Source of the DNA: Desulfurellaceae bacterium
GTDB lineage: Bacteria; Campylobacterota_A; Desulfurellia; JAGGSF01
Length of the DNA stretch: 12,094 bases
Reading direction: 5' to 3'
NCBI GenBank assembly: GCA_023128455.1
Contig: JAGMDW010000198.1
Coordinates: forward strand, 1 to 12,094
The notes beneath the pieces were generated by a model, which did no database searches, was not told where the DNA came from, and saw nothing but the letters and a program-made list of their open reading frames with translations. Positions 5,850 through 12,094 of this stretch are shown here, in pieces. Each line of letters opens with the position of its first letter. Positions within the stretch are counted from its first letter, which is position 1. The position numbers and the translations under genes were made by a program.

Positions 5850-5865
5850 ATTGATTGTCTTTTTT
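5834..5865. terminator. bidirectional terminator shared by nadK and mrdA, inside both coding ends
   Basis: The arms AAAGACAATCAA (5834-5845) and TTGATTGTCTTT (5851-5862) enclose loop ATAGA. A T run follows on the plus strand (5860-5865), and on the minus strand the TTT of the arm leads into TCG. The nadK stop (5847-5849) and mrdA stop (5842-5844) both lie within the hairpin. It is stronger as the nadK terminator; in the mrdA direction the T run is only three bases. Confidence 0.8.
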
Positions 5866-7620
5866 AAGGTAACCTAATTCTATCAATTTTTCATAAACTT
5901 TCTTAGTTAGCAGAGTAGCAGCCCTGCCTCCCGCTCCACCATGTTCAATCAATGTTACTACAACTACTTGCGGATTATTCATTGGTGCAAAGGAAGCAAA
6001 CCATGAATGCGGCATAAATTTTTTATTCGTAAGCTTATCTATTGCTACAAGTCTGGATATAACCTGAGATGTACCTGTTTTTCCGCAAATATCCCAACCA
6101 TTTATCCATGCTCTTTTACCAGTACCGTTATCTCCATTCACGACCAAATACATAGCTCTTCCGACAATATCAAATACTTTCTTATCTTTTTTAATACGCC
6201 ACCTTATAGTAGCGGGTATCTTTTTATTACCCATTGAAGAAACAATACAAGGCCTATAAATTATTCCTCCATTAGCTAAGGCTGCATAAGCAACAGCCAT
6301 CTGCAACGGTGTTACTAATGTGTATCCTTGCCCTATGACCGTAGAGACAGTATCTCCCAAATACCATTTTCCACCTGTTTTTCTCAACTTCCATTCTGGC
6401 GAAGGAATAATGCCCTTGTGTTCGCAGTCATATAAACCGCATTTTCTCCCAAAACCAAACTTATACAGGTAATAATCAATGTTATTTATGCCCATCCGCA
6501 GCCCTAAGAGGTAAAAGAAAATATCGGATGACCCTTCTATCGCCTTGTATACATTTATCTCACCAAAACCACCATGCTTCCAGTCACAATATTCACGAAT
6601 ACCTACATTGATGGAATATGGACAATTAACCTCTTCTTTATCATTAATAATTCCTAAATCCAGAGCGGCTGCAGCAATAAACGGCTTCAACACGGAACCT
6701 GGAGGATATAATCCTCTTATAGCTTTATTTTCTAAAACTCCTCTGTTGCTTTTGAACATATCGTTCAGTCTACTTTTATTCACAGGCGAAATGAATAAAT
6801 TTGGATCATACGAAGGTTTGCTAACCATTGCTAATATATTACCATCTCTTGGGTCAAGCACTACAACTGTTCCCTTGAATTCCTGCATTGCTTGGTAAAT
6901 ATAGTTTTGCAGTTGCCAATTAATGGTGAGTACCATATCCTCGCCGCTTATTGGTTTATCTTCACTTAATACTTTTATTTTTTTGCCCGATGCGTCAACC
7001 AGAATCTCTCTGTAACCTTTCTTCCCTCGTAGATATTTGTCATATTTCTTCTCCACGGCCGTCTTCCCTACAATTTCCCCTGTAGAATAAACACGGTTTT
7101 CTTCTTTTGTATGAACTTGCGCTAAATAACCTGTTATATGTGCAAAAGAAAAGGGATAGGGATAATATCTCCGAGGCTTGATGTCAACTAAAACAGAAGA
7201 TAGCTCTTTCTGATGAGCATACAATCTTAAAATTGTTTCTTGGTCTACATTTTGTGCAATGAGAATCTTAGCTCTTTTAGATCTGATCAGTGTGAAAAGT
7301 TTCCTTGTATCTTTCCCTAAGATTGAAGATAAGAGTTCTATTTCCCTTTTATCAACTCTTTTGCTGTATCTAAAATATACATTGAAAGTAGGCTTATTCC
7401 CCGCTACAATCACTCCATCAGCAGTAATTATTTTTCCTCTTACCGGTTCCAGTTTTACAAGCCTTATTACATTTCCGCTTGCCAAACTCTTGTAGTATTT
7501 GTACTTCACTACCTGGAGATAAAAAAGACGAACAACAACTAAGAAAATCGCAATTATGATTATCAATCGCAGGTAAAAGATCTGTCGAGTGGGTTCGTTG
7601 CTAAATTCATCATTCAACAT
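5842..7620 (-). CDS. mrdA: Penicillin-binding protein 2, elongasome transpeptidase
   Basis: Class B PBP that cross-links peptidoglycan during rod elongation, paired with RodA and MreBCD. It has 592 residues. The N-terminal membrane anchor is at about 15-37 (IFYLRLIIIIAIFLVVVRLF region), followed by the PBP dimerisation region to about 220 (with GEIVGKTAVEKKYDKYLRG at 181-199). The transpeptidase domain has the SxxK motif at Ser309-Lys312 (PPGSVLKPF), SSD at 364-366 in place of SxN as in other PBP2 proteins, and KTGT at 514-517. A run of Cys/His (Cys333, Cys345, His349, then Cys394 and Cys399) is unusual. The ATG at 7620 overlaps the end of mreD by 11 bases, with only a weak AAAGGG upstream, so coupling is likely. 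It is the last gene of the unit; rodA does not follow. Confidence 0.95.
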   Translation of the reverse strand: MLNDEFSNEPTRQIFYLRLIIIIAIFLVVVRLFYLQVVKYKYYKSLASGNVIRLVKLEPVRGKIITADGVIVAGNKPTFNVYFRYSKRVDKREIELLSSILGKDTRKLFTLIRSKRAKILIAQNVDQETILRLYAHQKELSSVLVDIKPRRYYPYPFSFAHITGYLAQVHTKEENRVYSTGEIVGKTAVEKKYDKYLRGKKGYREILVDASGKKIKVLSEDKPISGEDMVLTINWQLQNYIYQAMQEFKGTVVVLDPRDGNILAMVSKPSYDPNLFISPVNKSRLNDMFKSNRGVLENKAIRGLYPPGSVLKPFIAAAALDLGIINDKEEVNCPYSINVGIREYCDWKHGGFGEINVYKAIEGSSDIFFYLLGLRMGINNIDYYLYKFGFGRKCGLYDCEHKGIIPSPEWKLRKTGGKWYLGDTVSTVIGQGYTLVTPLQMAVAYAALANGGIIYRPCIVSSMGNKKIPATIRWRIKKDKKVFDIVGRAMYLVVNGDNGTGKRAWINGWDICGKTGTSQVISRLVAIDKLTNKKFMPHSWFASFAPMNNPQVVVVTLIEHGGAGGRAATLLTKKVYEKLIELGYLKKDNQSI

Positions 7621-8038
7621 ATTCTTTGCCCTTTGAGAGAAGATGATATAAATGTTCGCTTATAAAAAATAGTATAAATGAGATTAAAAGATAATAAAAA
7701 GTAAATGCCTTAAAGATAAAAAGATAAGCAGAAAAGACTATAGAAAAGAAAACGGATCGAACAACAAAAGAAGCTATTATGTTTTTTAAGTGAAAAAATA
7801 ATACACACAACACAGGGAAAATAATAGCATTACAGCAAAACGCATTCTTGTTTAAAATATCAATATAAAAACCACAAACAAAAGAAAATAAAAGCGGGAA
7901 AAACTTTATGTTTTGTTTTCTCGTAAGAAAAATACTAAAAATAAATAAAAAGAGGGGTAAACTGTAAGATGCTACATTTTCCAAAATAGCTGAAAAGATA
8001 ACGGCAATTAATCCTCCTACCAACCATAAAACTATCAT
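7610..8038 (-). CDS. mreD: Rod shape-determining membrane protein MreD
   Basis: Small integral membrane partner of MreC in the elongasome. The 142 residues are a little short for the family (often 150-170). It is very hydrophobic, with about five predicted membrane segments: near 1-18, 25-39, 46-60, 70-83 and 88-128 (probably two spans). FVCGFYIDIL at 53-62 resembles the conserved G-x-D region of MreD. Sequence alone is weakly diagnostic; the position between mreC and mrdA makes the call. Its ATG (8038-8036) overlaps the mreC stop as ATGA, and its 3' end overlaps mrdA. Confidence 0.87.
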   Translation of the reverse strand: MIVLWLVGGLIAVIFSAILENVASYSLPLFLFIFSIFLTRKQNIKFFPLLFSFVCGFYIDILNKNAFCCNAIIFPVLCVLFFHLKNIIASFVVRSVFFSIVFSAYLFIFKAFTFYYLLISFILFFISEHLYHLLSKGKEYVE

Positions 8039-8790
8039 TCACCTTTAACAACCAACACCAGCCGCTCGCTCAGATTGAAATCGGGTTTTACATAAGCAAT
8101 CTTATAAAATCCTTTGTTTTCTATTCTTGTTGTCTTTCCCAATACAAAACCGGCTAAGTTGGATACCTCCATCCCTTTTTTCAATAAAGCATCTTCGCTG
8201 ATATATTTAACACAGCACCTCTTGCCTCCATAAAATACACCGCGGTATCCTCCCACAAAAGCATCTGTCACGAAATCTTCGTTCCATAATGTAGAAACCA
8301 AATATGCGCCCTTTTTAAATGAATGTAACCTGCCGGCTAACACAAAGTTTTTGGAGACAACCAGATAGTTTTTTGTAATGTCAATATCCACATTTTCTAT
8401 CGGTTTAATAACTAAAAAACAAGGGTTTATAAGACTCTTCCCTAACACTTTGCATACAAAAACATGCAGGCCTGCCTCATTGCCCTTTGCCTTCATATTC
8501 AGCGCCTGCCTCAAGTATGAATTGGCTATTTTATAAGCATAATTCTCTACCGTTAATCGTGCTATCTGTTTTTCCATTTGTTCTATATTGTTTTCAAGTT
8601 TCACCAATAAAATGTATTTTTTAATCCAGTCATTCAAACTATTTTTCGCTCTTACAGCAACAATCTCAACGGGAAAAGTAGTAAAGATCACAGCATCTTC
8701 TATGTAACTAAACGCATTTATATACCTTTTCATTCCCGATAAGCATGCAACGATAAATATAATAATAACTAAATTTTTAAGCCAACGCAA
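8035..8790 (-). CDS. mreC: Rod shape-determining protein MreC
   Basis: Bitopic inner-membrane protein that forms a periplasmic scaffold and activates PBP2/RodA. It has 251 residues: one N-terminal membrane helix (about 6-19, LVIIIFIVACLSG region), then a likely coiled coil (about 55-95, with LENNIEQMEKQIARLTVEN), then the beta-rich periplasmic domain. The start is TTG at 8790-8788. The only upstream in-frame codons before a stop are AAA and AGG, and the next ATG would remove the membrane helix. An AAAGGA SD sits unusually close (about 2-3 nt). It overlaps the end of mreB by 14 bases, which with the weak start suggests reinitiation by ribosomes leaving mreB and a lower MreC:MreB ratio. Confidence 0.92.
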   Translation of the reverse strand: MRWLKNLVIIIFIVACLSGMKRYINAFSYIEDAVIFTTFPVEIVAVRAKNSLNDWIKKYILLVKLENNIEQMEKQIARLTVENYAYKIANSYLRQALNMKAKGNEAGLHVFVCKVLGKSLINPCFLVIKPIENVDIDITKNYLVVSKNFVLAGRLHSFKKGAYLVSTLWNEDFVTDAFVGGYRGVFYGGKRCCVKYISEDALLKKGMEVSNLAGFVLGKTTRIENKGFYKIAYVKPDFNLSERLVLVVKGE

Positions 8791-9793
8791 TTTCCTTTAA
8801 TAAATCAATATTCTCTGAGACTTTACCTGCTCCTCTAACCACTGCTTCCAATGGATCTTCCCCTATAACAATAGGCAATAATGTTTCTTGCTGAAACAAC
8901 TTATCTATACCTTTAATGAGAGCACCTCCACCTATTACTACAATACCTTTATCTACAATGTCGGATGCCAACTCAGGAGGTGTTTTTTCCAAAACATCTT
9001 TTACGGCAGACACAATTTCCACAAGGCACTCATGAATTGCTTTTCTCAATTCAGCAACAGTCATTTTCACAGATGTTGGAATACCGGAAACGAGATCTAT
9101 CCCTTTTACTTCGATTTCTTCATCATCCATGTCTGTGGGATATGCCGAACCCCATTTTATTTTTATTTGTTCAGCAGTGTTTTCGCCTATAAAAATATTA
9201 TATTTCCTTTTAATATAATTTACAATTGCCAGGTCCATTTTAACTCCGCCAGATCTTATAGACTGACTACATACAATACCACCCAATGAAATCACGGCCA
9301 CTTCTGTTGTTCCTCCGCCTATATCTATAATCATATTGCCCACTGCCTCCTGTATGGGAAGACCCACGCCAATGGCGGAGGCCATAGGCTCTTCTATTAG
9401 ATAAACTTCCCTTGCTCCTGCACTTGTTGCTGAATCTCTTACCGCTCTTTCTTCCACTTGAGTAATGCCATAAGGAACGGCAATGACTATCCGCGGTTTT
9501 AGAAAAAAACCCTTGTTTTTCGCTTTCTTTATAAAATAGCGAAGCATCTTCTCTGTAATTTCAAAATCTGCAATTACACCATCCTTCATTGGTTTTACAG
9601 CTTCTATCATGGATGGTGTCCTGCCCACCATCTTCTTCGCTTCCTTCCCCACTGCCAAAACCTTTTTCCCTCCCCTACCATCATTTTTCACAGCAACAAC
9701 GGATGGTTCATCAATAACAATTCCCTTACCCTTTACATAAACCAATGTGTTCGCTGTTCCTAAATCTACAGCAATGTCATTAGAAAACCTCAC
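8777..9793 (-). CDS. mreB: Rod shape-determining actin homologue MreB
   Basis: ATP-binding actin-like protein that forms membrane-bound filaments and orients peptidoglycan synthesis. The 338 residues match the family. Seen: phosphate-1 loop AVDLGTANTLVYVKGKG at 8-24, EPSVVAV at 29-35, EEPMASAIG (connect region), phosphate-2 loop IDIGGGTTEVAVISLGGIV, RSGGVKMDLAIVNYIK, and the adenosine motif IGGGALIKGID near the C-terminus. The start is GTG at 9793-9791 with GAAGGGAG at 9803-9810 (9-nt spacing from GGGAG). The GTG overlaps the rel stop codon as GTGA. It is the second complete gene of the rel-mre-mrdA unit. No anomaly in key loops. Confidence 0.97.
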   Translation of the reverse strand: MRFSNDIAVDLGTANTLVYVKGKGIVIDEPSVVAVKNDGRGGKKVLAVGKEAKKMVGRTPSMIEAVKPMKDGVIADFEITEKMLRYFIKKAKNKGFFLKPRIVIAVPYGITQVEERAVRDSATSAGAREVYLIEEPMASAIGVGLPIQEAVGNMIIDIGGGTTEVAVISLGGIVCSQSIRSGGVKMDLAIVNYIKRKYNIFIGENTAEQIKIKWGSAYPTDMDDEEIEVKGIDLVSGIPTSVKMTVAELRKAIHECLVEIVSAVKDVLEKTPPELASDIVDKGIVVIGGGALIKGIDKLFQQETLLPIVIGEDPLEAVVRGAGKVSENIDLLKEIALA

Positions 9794-11979
9794 AATTTTA
9801 TACTCCCTTCTATATTTTTTGCGCTTACAGGATTACCTTTAATAATCCTCTGAATAGAAATTACATCCTTCAATTTTCTTAGGTTTCCTGTAAGCTTTTC
9901 TAACTTGTCTTTACTGTTTATATCCAAAACAAAGGAAACTATCGTCTTTGTTTCCTCATCCATATTTTTAACATGAATATCTCTTATGTTTACTCCATGT
10001 GAAGAAATCATGTCTGCTACCAACGAAAGTATGCCTACCTTGTTTACTACTAACATACTGATTCTTACGGGGTAAACTTGCTTTTCTTCAGGTACCCATT
10101 CTACTTCCACCAATCTATCGTTATCATAACCTAAATTTCTTATACTATAACAATCTACTCGATGCACGGTTATTCCTCTTCCTTTGGTGATAAACCCTAT
10201 AATTTCATCACCAGGGAGAGGATTGCAACATTTAGCAATTCCTACCATTATCTCATCCACACCTTTAACCCTTATAGCATAATTTTTCTTTTCTTTGACC
10301 GCTATTTTTTTTCTTTTTTTCGGAAGAGGGATGAATTTGCCCACCACAGTAAGGGGATTCAACCTACCAAAGCCTATTTTTACAAACAATTCATCTGTCT
10401 CTTTGCAGTTAAAATAAGCACATATTGTCTCTAAGTCTTTGGCATGGAGGAAATTTTGCATAGAACTGCCATTTTTCCTTAATTCTTGAGAAAGGATGCC
10501 TTTGCCTATTCCCACCGCTTCTTCTTTTTCTTCTTTTCTTATCCATTGTCTTATGTGGCTTTTTGCTTTGGAAGTTTGCACATAGGAAAGCCAGTCTTTA
10601 CTGGGATATTTATGCGCCGATGTCATCACCTCCACAATGTCACCGCTCTTAAGTTTATATTTTAAAGGTACTATCTTTCCATTTACTTTCGCTCCTATAC
10701 ACTTGTTGCCTATCTCTGTATGCACACTATAGGCAAAATCTATTGGCGTAGCATCTTCTGGGAACACTTTTAAATCCCCTTTTGGAGTAAATATGTAAAC
10801 TTCATCCTCAAATAAATCTATTTTTAAATTATCTAAGAAATCGCGAGAGTTTTTTAGATTTTTTTGTGATTCAAAAATATATCTCAACCAGGCAAAAGCT
10901 TTATCTCCCTCACTAAGCTTTCCTCCTTCTTTGTATCTCCAGTGAGCAGCTATGCCCTCTTCAGCAACTTTATCCATTTCGTGCGTTCTTACTTGAACTT
11001 CTATTACCCGGTTTAAAGGACCAAACACGGTTGTATGTAAAGATTGATAGAAATTAGGCTTAGGTAAAGCGATGTAATCCTTAAAATGTCCGGGAATAGG
11101 TTTATAAAATTTATGTATAACACCTAAAACTAAATAACAGTCATTTTCGCTTTGCGTAATGATCCTAATTGCCATCAAATCATATATATCTTCAAAACTC
11201 AACTGTTTCCGTATTATCTTGTTATAAATACTATATACATTTTTTGCTCTGCCCTTTACTTCACAATCTATCCCAGTTTTAGATAGTTTTTCTTTTATTT
11301 CTTGCTCTACATATCTTATATATTTTACTCTTTTGTCTTTCGTCTCTTTAAGTTGATATACAACATCCCTATAACCTCTGGGATCTTTATATTGCAGGCT
11401 CAAATCTTCCAATTCTGATCTCATCCATCCTATACCTAAACGATGAGCAATGGGTGCATATATCTCCAATGTTTCTTTAGATATTCTGTTTCTTTTTGCC
11501 TCAGGTAAATATGATAATGTTCTCATGTTATGCAGGCGATCGGCAAGCTTTATTAAAATAACTCTTATATCCTTAGCCATAGCAACAATCATCTTGCGGA
11601 AGTTCTTCGCCTGCTTCTCCTCGCTGCTTTTATAGGAAAGTTTTCCAATTTTTGTTATACCATTAACCAGAAAAGCAATCTCTTCTCCAAATCTCTTTTC
11701 CACATCAGAAATGGTAGCGGATGTATCCTCTACAACATCGTGAAGAAAAGCAGCAGCGATTGTTGCTTTATCCAGGTGCATTTGAGAAGTAATTCTTGCC
11801 ACCTCTGTCGGATGAAAAATATAATCTTCTCCTGATTCCCTTAACTGTCCCTGATGCCGCTCTTTTGCCCAGTTAAATGCATCATCTAATAATTTGCCTG
11901 CTTCGCTGTCATAACTTATTACAGTTTCTTTTAATTCACTATATAACTTAATTGCATTTTTATTCTCTGTGTTTAGCAT
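9790..11979 (-). CDS. rel: Bifunctional (p)ppGpp synthetase/hydrolase, Rel/SpoT family
   Basis: Makes and degrades the alarmone (p)ppGpp in response to starvation and ribosome state. It has 729 residues from the chosen ATG. HD hydrolase domain: His42, His80-Asp81 with VVED, and Asp147 (KLADRLHN), all metal-site residues present. Synthetase domain: RAKNVYSIYNK at 244-254, HFKDYIALPKPNFYQSLHTT at 298-317, and EVQVRT with catalytic Glu327. Then TGS (VYIFTPKGDLKVFPEDATPIDF, about 394-415), a helical region, the Cys584-Cys585 zinc-finger-like region, and a C-terminal ACT domain (about 637-708). The charge motif is HFKD instead of the RxKD of bifunctional enzymes. ATG 11979 has GAGGG 8 nt upstream; an in-frame GTG at 11997 is only 1 nt from AAAGGAG and less likely. 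It is first among the rel-mreBCD-mrdA genes. Confidence 0.94.
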   Translation of the reverse strand: MLNTENKNAIKLYSELKETVISYDSEAGKLLDDAFNWAKERHQGQLRESGEDYIFHPTEVARITSQMHLDKATIAAAFLHDVVEDTSATISDVEKRFGEEIAFLVNGITKIGKLSYKSSEEKQAKNFRKMIVAMAKDIRVILIKLADRLHNMRTLSYLPEAKRNRISKETLEIYAPIAHRLGIGWMRSELEDLSLQYKDPRGYRDVVYQLKETKDKRVKYIRYVEQEIKEKLSKTGIDCEVKGRAKNVYSIYNKIIRKQLSFEDIYDLMAIRIITQSENDCYLVLGVIHKFYKPIPGHFKDYIALPKPNFYQSLHTTVFGPLNRVIEVQVRTHEMDKVAEEGIAAHWRYKEGGKLSEGDKAFAWLRYIFESQKNLKNSRDFLDNLKIDLFEDEVYIFTPKGDLKVFPEDATPIDFAYSVHTEIGNKCIGAKVNGKIVPLKYKLKSGDIVEVMTSAHKYPSKDWLSYVQTSKAKSHIRQWIRKEEKEEAVGIGKGILSQELRKNGSSMQNFLHAKDLETICAYFNCKETDELFVKIGFGRLNPLTVVGKFIPLPKKRKKIAVKEKKNYAIRVKGVDEIMVGIAKCCNPLPGDEIIGFITKGRGITVHRVDCYSIRNLGYDNDRLVEVEWVPEEKQVYPVRISMLVVNKVGILSLVADMISSHGVNIRDIHVKNMDEETKTIVSFVLDINSKDKLEKLTGNLRKLKDVISIQRIIKGNPVSAKNIEGSIKL
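9803..9810 (-). promoter_or_regulatory. Shine-Dalgarno site supporting the mreB GTG start
   Basis: Minus-strand GAAGGGAG lies inside the last codons of rel, with 9 nt between GGGAG and the GTG at 9793. It is the strongest SD in the cell-shape part of the unit. Confidence 0.7.
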
Positions 11980-12094
11980 CCCATAAACCCTCAGCACACT
12001 CCTTTAGGGCAATAATAGAATTTCTATGCGTATCACTGTCCTTAAGAACCAAAGGCCTGTCCCCTCGTGCAAGACATCTTTCCCTTAAGGAAGC
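11960..12094 (-). CDS. unidentified protein, C-terminal fragment (cut by window edge)
   Basis: An open frame of 44 codons enters from the right edge and stops with TAA at 11960-11962. The visible tail includes LARGDRPLVLKDSD and ends WDAKHRE. The other two minus-strand frames are closed within about 20 codons, and no plus-strand frame is convincing. It overlaps rel by 20 bases, in keeping with the overlaps throughout this unit, so it is probably an upstream gene of the same operon. I do not recognise the family. A non-coding upstream region remains possible because only 135 bases are visible. Confidence 0.5.
   Translation of the reverse strand, partial: ASLRERCLARGDRPLVLKDSDTHRNSIIALKECAEGLWDAKHRE

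Noticed and set aside
8888..9289. 133-codon plus-strand frame opposite mreB
   Set aside because: Low-complexity translation rich in Phe, Tyr and Asn, antisense to the MreB ATPase motifs; a shadow frame.
11977..11997. GTG at 11997 as the rel start
   Set aside because: Possible, but the AAAGGAG is one base away, too close; ATG 11979 has GAGGG with 8-nt spacing. The difference is six residues and does not affect any domain.

Overview
The window is a 12.1 kb piece of an AT-rich bacterial chromosome, densely coding and made almost entirely of housekeeping genes. MreBCD, PBP2 and a long bifunctional Rel indicate a walled, probably rod-shaped free-living bacterium. The mitochondrial-type citrate synthase, the RtcB/archease pair and the low GC would suit a poorly characterised deep lineage, but nothing here fixes the phylum. 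I see no insertion sequence, prophage, CRISPR array, rRNA or tRNA, and no gene-free stretch longer than 300 bases.

Layout. (1) Positions 1-824, minus strand: archease followed by the N-terminal part of the RNA ligase RtcB, which runs off the left edge. The 84 bases between them are two 44-nt tandem units. Each unit has an ATGA stop/start junction, a small hairpin and a Shine-Dalgarno (SD) site, so two 15-codon mini-ORFs link the archease stop codon to the rtcB start codon without a gap. This is the most unusual structure in the window. (2) 825-915: divergent intergenic region filled by a 17-bp-arm palindrome. (3) 916-2651, plus strand: nadA-nadC, joined by ATGA, for NAD synthesis through quinolinate. 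(4) 2644-3402, minus strand: pgeF, convergent with nadC. (5) 3407-4765, minus strand: a citrate synthase gene with its own promoter, strong SD and terminator. (6) 4953-5849, plus strand: nadK (NAD kinase), convergent with the next group across a shared terminator in which both stop codons lie. (7) 5842-12094, minus strand: an unidentified partial gene, then rel, mreB, mreC, mreD and mrdA, every junction overlapping.

How they fit together. nadA, nadC and nadK cover quinolinate formation, its conversion to NaMN, and NADP formation, though they lie in two transcription units. The right half is one transcription unit that couples the (p)ppGpp alarmone enzyme to the cell-elongation machinery (MreB filament, MreC/MreD, transpeptidase PBP2); rodA is not next to it. 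PgeF, an enzyme linked to peptidoglycan precursor quality, lies nearby but in a separate unit. Archease is the known activating partner of RtcB, so the mini-ORF relay sits between two genes whose products work together.
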